NCBI RefSeq assembly: GCF_020410765.1
Contig: NZ_CP084541.1
Coordinates: 3,414,501-3,478,500, forward strand
Length of the DNA: 64,000 bases
Reading direction: 5' to 3'
Origin: Streptomyces marincola
Lineage (GTDB): Bacteria > Actinomycetota > Actinomycetes > Streptomycetales > Streptomycetaceae
This document shows, piece by piece, positions 1-7,547 of this stretch. A program made the translations under genes and the position numbers. The notes under the pieces are model-generated. The model was not told where the DNA came from. It did not search any database and was given only the letters and a program-made list of their open reading frames with translations. Position 1 is the stretch's first letter. Each line of letters starts with the position of its first letter.

Positions 1-1
1 G

Positions 2-703
2 CACACGACATTCCAGCTGGGCGCGCACCGGCAGCAGCCCGTCCCGCCCGCCAGGCCGGCCGCGGTGCCCGCCCCTCCGGCTCTGCCGGGCCGCGCCGGC
101 ACGGTCCTCAAGTGGGGCGTGTCCGCACTGCTCATCGCCGCCCTCGGTCTCGGCAGCTGGCAGTTGGCCGACGCCCTGCTCAAGGGCGATCCTCCCAGCG
201 AGACCACGCCGCCCGCGGCGCCCCCCGTCCAGGGGGAGGAAGCGCCGCCCGCCGCCGGCCCGGTCCAGGTCGAGAGCGTCACCGAGTTCGATCCCGAGGG
301 CACAGGAAGCGGGCAGAACCCAGAGCTGGCTCCCCATGCGATCGACGGCGACCCCACGACCGCCTGGCAGACGAAGAACTACTACGGACCGTCCTTCGGC
401 AATCTCAAGGACGGCCTCGGTCTCATTCTCGACCTCGGGGAGACGCAGCCGATCTCCGGCATCACCGTCGAGGCCATGGGCAGCACCACCGTCGAGTTCC
501 GCGCCGCGGCGCCCGACGCCGACTCGATGCCGTCCGGCCTCGACGGGTTCGAGCCCCTTTCCGACGGCACCGGAGACTCCCTGACCCTGGAAGCCGACGA
601 ACCCGTCGAGACCCGCTACGTACTGGTCTGGCTCACCGAGCTGCCGCAGGGGGGCGACGGAAACTACCGCGGCCGCATCACCGACGTCACCGTCATCCGA
701 TAG
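2..703 (+). CDS. membrane protein with C-terminal discoidin-like domain (5' end outside window)
   Basis: The frame is open from the left edge, so the start codon lies outside the window and only the C-terminal part is seen. Visible in order: a Gln/Pro/Ala-rich stretch, one transmembrane segment (about nt 110-185, VLKWGVSALLIAALGLGSW), a Pro/Glu-rich extracytoplasmic linker, and a domain of about 140 residues with the pattern HAIDGDPTTAWQT and a later LILDLGETQPISGITVE, typical of F5/8 type C (discoidin) folds that bind carbohydrate or lipid. In streptomycetes the gene directly upstream of sigM is a membrane protein with an N-terminal protein-kinase-like domain and such a tail, next to a MurJ homologue. 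That N-terminal identity is inferred from context because the domain is not in view. A 28 bp gap separates it from sigM. Confidence 0.7.
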   Translation, partial: HTTFQLGAHRQQPVPPARPAAVPAPPALPGRAGTVLKWGVSALLIAALGLGSWQLADALLKGDPPSETTPPAAPPVQGEEAPPAAGPVQVESVTEFDPEGTGSGQNPELAPHAIDGDPTTAWQTKNYYGPSFGNLKDGLGLILDLGETQPISGITVEAMGSTTVEFRAAAPDADSMPSGLDGFEPLSDGTGDSLTLEADEPVETRYVLVWLTELPQGGDGNYRGRITDVTVIR

Positions 704-731
704 CCGGCCGGGGAGCAGGGGAGGTTCCGCC

Positions 732-1421
732 GTGGTCGATCACGCACCGGGCGAGCCCGCCGTTCCCTCCGACAAAGAGCTTCTTGAGCGGCACATAGCG
801 GGTGATCCCGATGCCTTCTCCGAGATCGTCCGCCGCCACCGGGACCGGTTGTGGGCCGTGGCGCTGCGCACCCTCGGCGACCGGGAGGAGGCCGCCGACG
901 CGCTCCAGGACGCCTTCGTCTCCGCGTACCGCGCCGCTCACACCTTCCGGGGCCAGGCAGCGGTCACGACCTGGCTGCACCGCATCACGGTGAACGCCTG
1001 TCTGGACCGCGTGCGCAAGGCCAAGACCCGGCGGACCGACCCCATGCCGGAGCCGGAGAGGCTGGAGAACCTCCTCACCCCCCACGAGTCCGCCGAGGTG
1101 CCGGCGGAGCGCCAGGACCTGCGCCGCCAACTGAGCGCCGCGCTGACCCAGCTCCCCGAGGAACAACGGGCGGTACTCGTCCTCGTCGACATGCAGGGCT
1201 ATTCCGTGGCCGAGGCCGCCGACATCCTCCACGTACCCGTGGGCACGATCAAAAGTCGGTGCGCACGCGCTCGGGCCCGGCTCCTCCCCTTGCTGCGGCA
1301 CCTGCACCCCCGGGCTGCCGAGGAGGATCCGGCAAGGAACCGGACACCTGGTACATCCGTCCCACCAGCAAGAGACACGGGGGATACCGGCGCCATGCGG
1401 GGAGGAGGCACACATTCGTGA
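732..1421 (+). CDS. sigM: ECF RNA polymerase sigma factor SigM
   Basis: A 229-residue ECF sigma factor. Region 2 covers about residues 20-90, with FSEIVRRHRDRLWAVALR and the DALQDAFVSAYRAAHTF core. Region 4 covers about 130-185, with a helix-turn-helix ending in VPVGTIKSRCARARARL. The start is GTG. ECF factors direct RNA polymerase to stress promoters and are held by a partner anti-sigma factor. Here that partner is the next gene, whose GTG start overlaps this stop codon (GTGA), so translation is coupled. Position between a membrane protein gene and trxBA matches sigM of S. coelicolor, which is linked to osmotic stress and development. The roughly 40-residue C-terminal tail after region 4 is low in family conservation. 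Function is confident from family and synteny; the regulon cannot be read here. Confidence 0.93.
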   Translation: MVDHAPGEPAVPSDKELLERHIAGDPDAFSEIVRRHRDRLWAVALRTLGDREEAADALQDAFVSAYRAAHTFRGQAAVTTWLHRITVNACLDRVRKAKTRRTDPMPEPERLENLLTPHESAEVPAERQDLRRQLSAALTQLPEEQRAVLVLVDMQGYSVAEAADILHVPVGTIKSRCARARARLLPLLRHLHPRAAEEDPARNRTPGTSVPPARDTGDTGAMRGGGTHS

Positions 1422-2227
1422 ACGAGGCTCACCCCGAGCCGGCCGACATCGCCGCGCTCGACGAGGATCTGCTGCCGCCCGATGACGCGGCGCGCCTGCG
1501 CGACCACCTTGATCGCTGCGCCACCTGCGCCGACGTCCACGCCGATCTGGCCGCGCTCCGGCAGGCACTGGGCGATCTACCCGACCCCGGCCCGATCCCG
1601 GAGGACATCGCGGACCGTATCGACACCGCGCTCGCCGCCGAACGGACCGCGGCGTCGGCCGCCTCCGTTTCACGTGAAACAACGCCCCGCCCGGTCTCGG
1701 CCGCTGAGCGCAGAGCGCGCCGCGCGCGCCTGGCGCTCGCCGCGGCAGGTGCCGTGGTCTTCCTCGGCGTGGGCGGCACCCTCCTGCCGGCGCTCAGTGG
1801 CAGTGGCGGCGGCAACGAGGGCGACAGTGGGAGCGAAGCGGCTATGGAGGGCGGAGAAGTGCCCGAGGCCGCCGACGGCGAACCGCTGGAAGATCAGGTC
1901 CAGGCGCTGCTGGCCACGACGGAGACGAACAGCCCGATGATGGCCGAGGAGGGGATGGGCGCCGAAGGCCCACCCGATCGGCCCAGCCCCGAGACGCAAT
2001 CCGCCACGGCCATTCCCGCCTGCGTCGTGGCCGCCATCGGTCGCACCGAGGCGCCACTCGCCGTGGAGGAGGAGCGCTACGACGGCGTCAACGCCTATCT
2101 CGTGGTACTCCCGCACGCCGCCGACCCCGAACAGGTCGACGCCTATGTCGTCGCCGCCACCTGCGAGGCCACGGCCTCACCGGCTTCGGGGGAGATCCTG
2201 GTCCGAGAGAGCTATCCTCGCGAATGA
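1418..2227 (+). CDS. rsmA: anti-sigma factor RsmA (partner of SigM)
   Basis: A 269-residue anti-sigma factor of the zinc-finger-like (ZAS) type. The N-terminal half has H30, C34 and C37 in DHLDRCATCAD, the HxxxCxxC signature. A single membrane segment lies at about residues 110-130 (LALAAAGAVVFLGVGG), followed by an acidic, Gly/Ser-rich linker and an extracytoplasmic domain. The S. coelicolor homologue has been reported to carry an iron-sulfur cluster at this motif. GTG at 1418 is chosen because a strong GGAGGAGG lies 10-17 bp before it and it overlaps the sigM stop; the frame is also open far upstream, but only as a shadow of sigM. A perfect parS site lies inside the gene at 1667-1680 and encodes VSRET. 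Confidence 0.88.
   Translation: MNEAHPEPADIAALDEDLLPPDDAARLRDHLDRCATCADVHADLAALRQALGDLPDPGPIPEDIADRIDTALAAERTAASAASVSRETTPRPVSAAERRARRARLALAAAGAVVFLGVGGTLLPALSGSGGGNEGDSGSEAAMEGGEVPEAADGEPLEDQVQALLATTETNSPMMAEEGMGAEGPPDRPSPETQSATAIPACVVAAIGRTEAPLAVEEERYDGVNAYLVVLPHAADPEQVDAYVVAATCEATASPASGEILVRESYPRE
1667..1680. promoter_or_regulatory. parS site (perfect)
   Basis: GTTTCACGTGAAAC, the exact 14 bp palindromic ParB-binding site of streptomycetes, lies inside rsmA. It contributes to the cluster of parS sites around oriC on which ParB nucleates. Confidence 0.93.
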
Positions 2228-2242
2228 CCGTACCTCCGTGCC

Positions 2243-2270
2243 GGGAATGTCTGGGACCCTAAGAGCCGTT
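2243..2270 (+). promoter_or_regulatory. SigR-type promoter of trxBA
   Basis: GGGAAT at 2243-2248 and GTT at 2268-2270 are separated by 19 bp. This matches the known SigR (thiol-oxidative stress sigma factor) consensus GGAAT-N18/19-GTT. It sits about 60 bp before trxB, whose S. coelicolor counterpart is a classical SigR target. Expected behaviour: induction by disulfide stress. Confidence 0.8.
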
Positions 2271-2328
2271 AAAGGACTGTGGGCCCCGCCGGGGCCTGGG
2301 CGAGACCCCCGAGACAAGGAAGAAACCC

Positions 2329-3300
2329 GTGAGCGATGTCCGCAACGTGATCATCATTGGCTCAGGACCCGCCGGCTACACCGCTGCGCTCTATACAGCA
2401 CGTGCTTCGCTCAACCCGCTCGTCTTCGAGGGAGCGGTCACCGCGGGCGGCGCGCTGATGAACACCACCGACGTGGAGAACTTCCCGGGCTTCAAGGACG
2501 GGATCATGGGTCCCGACCTGATGGACAACATGCGTGCGCAGGCCGAGCGATTCGGTGCCGAGCTGGTCCCGGACGACATCGTCGCCGCCGACCTGACCGG
2601 TGAGGTGAAGACGGTCACCGACACGGCCGGCACCGTGCACCGCGCCAAGGCGGTCATCGTCGCCACCGGGTCCCAGCACCGCAAGCTCGGGCTGCCGCAC
2701 GAGGACGAGCTGTCCGGTCGCGGTGTGTCCTACTGCGCCACGTGTGACGGGTTCTTCTTCCGCGAGCAGGACATCGCTGTGATCGGCGGCGGCGACACGG
2801 CCATGGAGGAAGCGACCTTCCTCAGCCGCTTCGCCCGCTCGGTCAGCATCGTGCACCGCCGGGACACGCTGCGCGCCTCCAAGGCCATGCAGGAGCGTGC
2901 CTTCGCCGACCCGAAGATCTCGTTCGTCTGGGACAGCGAGGTCGCCGAGATCCACGGAGCGGACGGAAAGCTCTCCGGCCTGACCCTGCGCAACACCAAG
3001 ACCGGCGAGTCCTCGCCGCTCGCGGTGACGGGCCTGTTCGTCGCCATCGGACACGACCCCCGCGTGGAACTGTTCAAGGGGCAGCTCGACCTCGACGCCG
3101 AGGGATACCTCAAGGTGGACGCCCCTACGACCCGTACCAATGTCCCGGGCGTCTTCGCCGCCGGCGATGTCGTGGACCACACGTACCGCCAGGCGATCAC
3201 CGCGGCGGGCACGGGCTGTTCCGCCGCGCTCGACGCCGAACGCTATCTCGCCGCCCTGGCCGACGCCACGGCCGTGACGTCCTCCGACGTGACGGTCTGA
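2329..3300 (+). CDS. trxB: thioredoxin reductase
   Basis: A 323-residue NADPH-dependent flavoprotein that reduces thioredoxin in the cytoplasm. Seen: FAD-binding IIGSGPAGYTAALYTARA at the N-terminus, the redox-active YCATCDG in the middle, NADPH-binding VIGGGDTAMEEA just after it, and a second FAD motif near the C-terminus (VFAAGDVVD). Length and order of domains are normal for the family. The GTG start at 2329 is preceded by AAGGAAG at suitable spacing. trxA follows after 58 bp, and a SigR-type promoter lies upstream, so reductase and thioredoxin form one disulfide-stress-responsive unit. Confidence 0.97.
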   Translation: MSDVRNVIIIGSGPAGYTAALYTARASLNPLVFEGAVTAGGALMNTTDVENFPGFKDGIMGPDLMDNMRAQAERFGAELVPDDIVAADLTGEVKTVTDTAGTVHRAKAVIVATGSQHRKLGLPHEDELSGRGVSYCATCDGFFFREQDIAVIGGGDTAMEEATFLSRFARSVSIVHRRDTLRASKAMQERAFADPKISFVWDSEVAEIHGADGKLSGLTLRNTKTGESSPLAVTGLFVAIGHDPRVELFKGQLDLDAEGYLKVDAPTTRTNVPGVFAAGDVVDHTYRQAITAAGTGCSAALDAERYLAALADATAVTSSDVTV

Positions 3301-3358
3301 CGGCGCCCCTACAGAGCCCGACCCCCACCTGATACACCGAGAATGAAGGAGATGCATC

Positions 3359-3688
3359 ATGGCCGGTGCCACCGTGACCGCCACTGACGCCGACTTCGAG
3401 GAAGTGGTCCTCAACAGCGACAAGCCGGTCCTGGTCGATTTCTGGGCCGAGTGGTGCGCTCCCTGCCGCCAGGTCGCCCCGAGCCTGGAGGCCATCGCCG
3501 CCGAGCACGCCGACAAGATCACCGTCGTCAAGCTCAACATCGACGAGAACCCGGCCACCGCTGCGAAGTACGGCATCCTCTCGATTCCGACGATGAACGT
3601 CTACCAGGGCGGAGACGTCGTGAAGACCATCGTGGGTGCCAAGCCCAAGGCCGCCATCGAGCGCGACCTCAGCGACTTCATCGGCTGA
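3359..3688 (+). CDS. trxA: thioredoxin
   Basis: A 109-residue thioredoxin with the active-site WCAPC at residues 32-36 inside VLVDFWAEWCAPCRQ, the buried Asp before it, and the cis-proline loop SIPTMNVY. It reduces disulfides of cytoplasmic target proteins and is itself recycled by the TrxB encoded just upstream. The ATG start has AAGGAG about 7 bp before it. The gene ends 85 bp from the oppositely oriented parB, with a large shared hairpin between the two stop codons. Confidence 0.97.
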   Translation: MAGATVTATDADFEEVVLNSDKPVLVDFWAEWCAPCRQVAPSLEAIAAEHADKITVVKLNIDENPATAAKYGILSIPTMNVYQGGDVVKTIVGAKPKAAIERDLSDFIG

Positions 3689-3705
3689 CCGCCTCTCGGT
3701 CCCGC

Positions 3706-3759
3706 ACGTGGTGAGGGCCCGCACCGTTTCATGTGAAACGGTGCGGGCCCTCACCACGT
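3706..3759. terminator. bidirectional terminator between trxA and parB
   Basis: A perfect 26 bp inverted repeat (3706-3731 and 3734-3759) with only 2 bp between the arms lies between the convergent stop codons of trxA and parB. It should terminate transcription from both sides. Its apex is a parS-like sequence (see 3726-3739). Confidence 0.85.
3726..3739. promoter_or_regulatory. parS-like site at the apex of the trxA/parB terminator
   Basis: GTTTCATGTGAAAC differs from the parS consensus GTTTCACGTGAAAC by one central base. It forms the tip of the 54 bp palindrome that separates trxA and parB. One-mismatch parS sites exist in streptomycete origins, so binding by ParB is plausible but not shown. 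Confidence 0.7.
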
Positions 3760-3772
3760 CACGGCCACGGAC

Positions 3773-4894
3773 TCAGTCGGCGCCTTCCGCCGTGCCTTCC
3801 TCATCCTTCTGCCCGACCAGCACCGGCCCCTCCCCGGGAGCCAACTGGCCGAGGATGCGCTCCAGATCTTCCATCGACGCGAACTCGACGACGATCTTTC
3901 CCTTCTTCTGGCCCAGGTCCACCTTCACCCGCGTTTCGAAGCGGTCCGAGAGCCGTCCCGCAAGGTGATCGAGCGCCGGGGAGACACGCTTCCCCGCCCG
4001 CGGCCCCCTGCTGCGTCCCTCCGGCTTCGTCGGCCCGCTCTCCTGGAGGGTGACGATCTCCTCCACGGCTCGCACCGACAGCCCCTCGGCCACGATGCGT
4101 TGGGCCAGCCTGTTCTGCTCCTCCGCGTCGTCCACGGACAGAAGGGCACGAGCGTGCCCCGCCGACAGCACGCCGGCGGCAACACGCCGCTGCACAGCCG
4201 GAGACAACCGGAGCAGACGCAAGGTGTTCGAGACCTGCGGTCGGGAACGACCGATCCGGACGGCGAGCTCATCGTGCGTGCACTTGAAGTCGCGCAGCAG
4301 TTGATCGTAGGCCGCCGCCTCTTCGAGGGGATTGAGCTGTGCCCGATGCAGATTCTCCAGCAGGGCATCGAGGAGCATCTGATCATCCTCGGTGGCCCGC
4401 ACGATGGCCGGGATGACCTCAAGACCCGCCTTGCGGCACGCGCGCCAGCGGCGCTCCCCCATGATCAGTTCATAGCGCTCCGCCCCCAGCTGCCGGACCA
4501 CCACCGGCTGGAGCAGGCCCACCTCCTTGATCGAGGTGACCAACTCGGCCAGTGCGTCCTCGTCGAACACTTCACGCGGCTGCCGCGGATTGGGCGTGAT
4601 CGCATCCAGGGGAAGCTCAGCGAAGTGCGCCCCGGCCACTCCCATCTCAGCGACGGGCTCCGGCGCCTCGGTCGCCGGCGGCGTCGTTTCACGTGAAACG
4701 GACTCCGGCTCCTCGTCCGCCCTCAGAGAGTTCGTGGGGATCACCATGCCCCGGTCCGCGGTAAGCAACGGAACAGAGGTCGGTGAGGTGGACGCCGTCA
4801 CCTCCCCACCCGCGTCCCGTGGCTCCCCGCTCGTGGGCGCGGCCGGGATCAGTGCGCCCAACCCTCGTCCGAGCCCTCTCCGTCGTTCGCTCAC
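3773..4894 (-). CDS. parB: chromosome partitioning protein ParB
   Basis: A 373-residue ParB/Spo0J CTPase and DNA-binding clamp that loads at parS and spreads over origin-proximal DNA. In order: a basic N-terminus that contacts ParA (SERRRGLGRGLGALIP), a Ser/Pro-rich linker, the CTP-binding domain with GERR in LIMGERRWRACRKAG and LLENLHRAQLNPLEEA, a helix-turn-helix (AVRIGRSRPQVSNTLRLLRL), and a C-terminal dimerisation domain. The GTG start overlaps the parA stop codon (GTGA), with AAGGGGA in front, so the two are translationally coupled. A perfect parS (4686-4699) lies inside the gene and encodes VSRET, so ParB binds its own coding sequence. Confidence 0.96.
   Translation of the reverse strand: MSERRRGLGRGLGALIPAAPTSGEPRDAGGEVTASTSPTSVPLLTADRGMVIPTNSLRADEEPESVSRETTPPATEAPEPVAEMGVAGAHFAELPLDAITPNPRQPREVFDEDALAELVTSIKEVGLLQPVVVRQLGAERYELIMGERRWRACRKAGLEVIPAIVRATEDDQMLLDALLENLHRAQLNPLEEAAAYDQLLRDFKCTHDELAVRIGRSRPQVSNTLRLLRLSPAVQRRVAAGVLSAGHARALLSVDDAEEQNRLAQRIVAEGLSVRAVEEIVTLQESGPTKPEGRSRGPRAGKRVSPALDHLAGRLSDRFETRVKVDLGQKKGKIVVEFASMEDLERILGQLAPGEGPVLVGQKDEEGTAEGAD
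4686..4699. promoter_or_regulatory. parS site (perfect) inside parB
   Basis: GTTTCACGTGAAAC lies in the 5' third of parB, in the linker-coding part. It is an exact match to the ParB-binding consensus. Confidence 0.93.
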
Positions 4895-5964
4895 TGCGTC
4901 CCCTTCACCGGGTTGTGCTGATCCTGCGGTGGCACTGCTGGCTGGGCGGACGTGCCGCGCAGCGCGATCTCCCGGGCCGCTTCGAGATACGACAGCGATC
5001 CGCTGGAGCCCGGATCGTACGTCAACACTGTTTGCCCGTAGCTGGGCGCCTCCGAAATGCGCACCGACCGCGGGATGTTCGTCCGCAGCACCTCGCTACC
5101 GAAGTGGCTGCGCACTTCCTCGGCCACCTGCGAGGCCAACCGAGTCCTGCCGTCGTACATCGTCAGCAGGATCGTCGACACATGCAGCCGCGGGTTGAGG
5201 TGCCCGCGCACCAACTCGACGTTCCTCAGCAACTGGCCCAACCCCTCCAGCGCGTAGTACTCACACTGGATCGGGATGACGACCTCGGCGCCGGCCACCA
5301 GGGCGTTGACCGTGAGCAGTCCCAGCGAGGGCGGACAGTCGACGAAGATGTAGTCCAGGGGCTGCTCGTAGGCCTTGATCGCCCGGTGCAGACGGCTCTC
5401 CCTGGCGACCACCGAGACCAACTCGATCTCCGCACCCGCCAGGTCGATCGTCGCCGGCGCACAGAACAGCCCCTCGACGTCACGCACCGGCTGAACGACA
5501 TCGGAGAGCGGTTTGCTTTCCACCAGCACGTCGTAGATCGACGGGACCTCCGCGTGGTGATCGATCCCGAGAGCCGTGGAGGCGTTCCCCTGGGGGTCAA
5601 GATCGATGACCAGGACACGGGCGCCGTGCAGGGCCAGGGAAGCGGCCAGGTTGACCGTGGTCGTGGTCTTCCCGACGCCGCCCTTCTGGTTCGCAACGAC
5701 CATGATCCGGGTCTGCTCCGGTCGCGGCAGGCTGCCGCCGGAACGGTACATCGCCGCAACGGCCTGCTGGGCAGCGCGGCTCGGCAGCTGGCCTGGGGAC
5801 GGCGGAGCCGCCGGAGCCAGGTCGACCGCACCTCCCGGAGCGTCGACCGGCTCGGCTCGGGGGCCAGGCACCGGATCGGCCGTCGGCCCAGCGATGTTGG
5901 CGTCGGACCGCAATGGTTCACTCTCCTCGACACATGCAGGGTTCGTGGTTTCAAAGCCTGCCAT
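4891..5964 (-). CDS. parA: chromosome partitioning ATPase ParA
   Basis: A ParA-family deviant Walker ATPase that, with ParB, segregates origins during sporulation septation and anchors the origin near hyphal tips. Seen: VVANQKGGVGKTTTTVNLA (deviant Walker A with signature lysine), VIDLDPQGNAST (Walker A'), and FVDCPPSLGLLTVNAL (Walker B). Start choice is uncertain. ATG at 5964 gives 357 residues and matches the length and N-terminus style of streptomycete ParA, but has a weak ribosome site. The same frame is open to ATG 6147, which would place a parS and two DnaA boxes inside the gene. parB follows with an overlapping stop/start. The upstream DNA carries parS and DnaA boxes, which suggests control by ParB and DnaA. 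Confidence 0.93.
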   Translation of the reverse strand: MAGFETTNPACVEESEPLRSDANIAGPTADPVPGPRAEPVDAPGGAVDLAPAAPPSPGQLPSRAAQQAVAAMYRSGGSLPRPEQTRIMVVANQKGGVGKTTTTVNLAASLALHGARVLVIDLDPQGNASTALGIDHHAEVPSIYDVLVESKPLSDVVQPVRDVEGLFCAPATIDLAGAEIELVSVVARESRLHRAIKAYEQPLDYIFVDCPPSLGLLTVNALVAGAEVVIPIQCEYYALEGLGQLLRNVELVRGHLNPRLHVSTILLTMYDGRTRLASQVAEEVRSHFGSEVLRTNIPRSVRISEAPSYGQTVLTYDPGSSGSLSYLEAAREIALRGTSAQPAVPPQDQHNPVKGTQ

Positions 5965-6000
5965 GTCCCGGGGGTTACGAACCAGCGAGGACGGCTTACT

Positions 6001-6027
6001 TGTGGACAGCGACCCCTTTGTGGACAA
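6001..6027. promoter_or_regulatory. two DnaA boxes upstream of parA
   Basis: TGTGGACAA at 6019-6027 is a perfect streptomycete DnaA box on the minus strand (TTGTCCACA). TGTGGACAG at 6001-6009 has one mismatch. They lie about 40-65 bp before the preferred parA start, in the expected promoter. The rest of the 5965-6276 gap holds a parS site and the rsmG terminator. Confidence 0.7.
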
Positions 6028-6122
6028 CCCCGTCACACTTTCGGAGGTGGCGCGGGAGCGGCGGTTGCGTGGCTCAGCGGCTACGCGTCCACGACTGATG
6101 ATTCCTTGGAGCAGCGAGCGGC

Positions 6123-6136
6123 GTTTCACGTGAAAC
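6123..6136. promoter_or_regulatory. parS site (perfect) upstream of parA
   Basis: GTTTCACGTGAAAC lies about 160 bp before the preferred parA start, an exact consensus match. It may both load ParB and feed back on parAB transcription. Confidence 0.92.
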
Positions 6137-6230
6137 ACGATGCCCACGCTTCAGAGAGTCGCCGGGCCAGACACTCCGCGCCCCGAGCATATTCGGCTCT
6201 TTGAGCGTCGTGTCGGCCCGCCCATACGAA

Positions 6231-6265
6231 GGGGCCCGGTGAGCGCCGTGCGCTCACCGGGCCCC
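6231..6265 (-). terminator. terminator of the rpmH-rsmG operon
   Basis: A perfect 16 bp inverted repeat (6231-6246 and 6250-6265) with a 3-base loop starts 11 bp beyond the rsmG stop. There is no strong U-tract, as is common in streptomycetes. Confidence 0.8.
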
Positions 6266-6276
6266 ACGCCGACCCC

Positions 6277-7023
6277 TTACGAGGAACGCCGCCCGCTCCG
6301 CGCGCCACGCCGCGCCGCCTTGGCCCGCTTGGCCGCGAACCGCACCCCACCGGGGCTTTCGCCGACTTCCGCCCGTACCACCGTGGACAGCGGGTCGACC
6401 AGGCCGGCCCCGACATGCAGCACGGAGCTGCGCACGACGCCCAGCTTCGCCAGAGCGGCACGCGCGCCTTTCAGCTCCTGCTCCGCCGTGTCGCCCTTGA
6501 GCGCCAGCATCTCCCCGTAGGGCCGCAGCAGGGGAATCCCCCAACCGGCGAGCCGGTCCAGCGGGGCGACGGCCCGAGCCGTCACGACGTGCACCGGCAC
6601 GAAGGTGTTCATCACTTCCTCGGCACGCCCGCGCACGACGGTGACCTGCTCCTCAAGGCCGAGCAGCTCCACCACTTCGTTCAGGAAGTTGGTCCGCCGC
6701 AGCAGTGGCTCAAGGAGCGTGATGCGAAGATCCGGCCGCACCAGGGCCAGGGGGATGCCGGGCAGGCCGGCACCGGAGCCGACATCGCACACCGTCACCT
6801 GCTCGGGCACGACCTCGGAGAGGACCGCGCAGTTCAGCAGGTGGCGCTCCCACAGCCGCGGGACCTCGCGGGGACCGATCAGTCCACGGCCCACACCGAC
6901 GTCGGCCAGGAGACCGGCGTACCGGATGGCGTCCGGCAGCCGGTCCCCGAAGACCTCGCGCGCCGCCGCGGGCGGCTCGGGCAGCTCCGCCGCCGCGTCC
7001 TGCGGATCGCCGTCGCGCCTCAC
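6277..7023 (-). CDS. rsmG: 16S rRNA (guanine-N7) methyltransferase RsmG
   Basis: A 248-residue SAM-dependent methyltransferase (GidB) that modifies a guanine in the 530 loop of 16S rRNA. The fold is class I: SAM motif CDVGSGAGLPGIPLAL at about residues 84-99, then LRITLLEPLLRRTNFLNEV and the late motif VTARAVAPLDRLAGW. In streptomycetes, loss of this enzyme gives low-level streptomycin resistance and changes in antibiotic production. The C-terminus is unusually basic (about 35 Arg/Lys/Ala-rich residues). The start overlaps the khpB stop by 4 bp (ATGA), marking it as the last gene of the rpmH operon. Confidence 0.95.
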   Translation of the reverse strand: MRRDGDPQDAAAELPEPPAAAREVFGDRLPDAIRYAGLLADVGVGRGLIGPREVPRLWERHLLNCAVLSEVVPEQVTVCDVGSGAGLPGIPLALVRPDLRITLLEPLLRRTNFLNEVVELLGLEEQVTVVRGRAEEVMNTFVPVHVVTARAVAPLDRLAGWGIPLLRPYGEMLALKGDTAEQELKGARAALAKLGVVRSSVLHVGAGLVDPLSTVVRAEVGESPGGVRFAAKRAKAARRGARSGRRSS

Positions 7024-7526
7024 GGCAGGACGACCACGCGGCGCTGCGGCTCCTCGCCCTCCGATTCACTGCGCAGCCCAGCCGCTGCCACGGCGTCGTG
7101 GACCACCTTGCGTTCGAAGGGCGTCATGGGCTTGAGCTTGACCGGCTCGCCCGCCTCCTTGGCCTGCTGCGCCGCTTCCTTGCCGAGAGCGGTCAGCTTC
7201 TCCCGCTTGCGGGCACGGTGCCCGGCGATGTCGAGCATGAGCCTGCTGCGTTCGCCCGTCTCCCGGTGCACCGCGAGCCGGGTCAGCTCCTGGAGGGCCT
7301 CCAGTACCTCCCCGTCCCGGCCGACGAGCTTCTGGAGGTCGCGGGCGGTGCCCTCCGCGATGATCGAGACCGCGGCACGGTCGCCCTCGACGTCCATGTC
7401 GATGTCGCCGTCGAGGTCCGCGATGTCGAGGAGCCCCTCAAGGTAGTCGGCCGCGATCTCGCCCTCCTGCTCAAGGCGGGTGAGGACGTCGGTGTCCTCG
7501 GCTGCGGTTGACTTCGTGTCCGTCAC
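7020..7526 (-). CDS. khpB: RNA-binding protein KhpB/Jag (KH and R3H domains)
   Basis: A 168-residue protein with a KH domain (GxxG loop as VGRDGEVLEALQELTRLA, about residues 65-85) and a C-terminal R3H domain with the R-x-x-x-H pair in PFERKVVHDAVA. Jag/SpoIIIJ-associated proteins bind RNA and are nearly always encoded next to yidC. They have been tied to cell elongation and division control. The acidic N-terminus (about 50 residues) replaces the longer Jag-N domain of firmicutes. The gene starts 21 bp after yidC and overlaps rsmG. Confidence 0.92.
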   Translation of the reverse strand: MTDTKSTAAEDTDVLTRLEQEGEIAADYLEGLLDIADLDGDIDMDVEGDRAAVSIIAEGTARDLQKLVGRDGEVLEALQELTRLAVHRETGERSRLMLDIAGHRARKREKLTALGKEAAQQAKEAGEPVKLKPMTPFERKVVHDAVAAAGLRSESEGEEPQRRVVVLP

Positions 7527-7547
7527 AGGTGGGACCCTTCTCGCGCT

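Noticed and set aside
851..1417. Long N-terminal extension of RsmA
   Set aside because: It overlaps sigM entirely; a strong ribosome site and coupling place the start at 1418.
5965..6147. ParA start at ATG 6147
   Set aside because: Would add 61 basic residues not typical of streptomycete ParA and would bury parS and DnaA boxes. Kept as an alternative because the preferred start has a weak ribosome site.
1..6200. A shift to lower GC in the sigM-trx-parAB part as a sign of transfer
   Set aside because: Hand counts of single lines vary between about 60 and 75% GC on both sides, so no clear boundary. All genes are core and syntenic.
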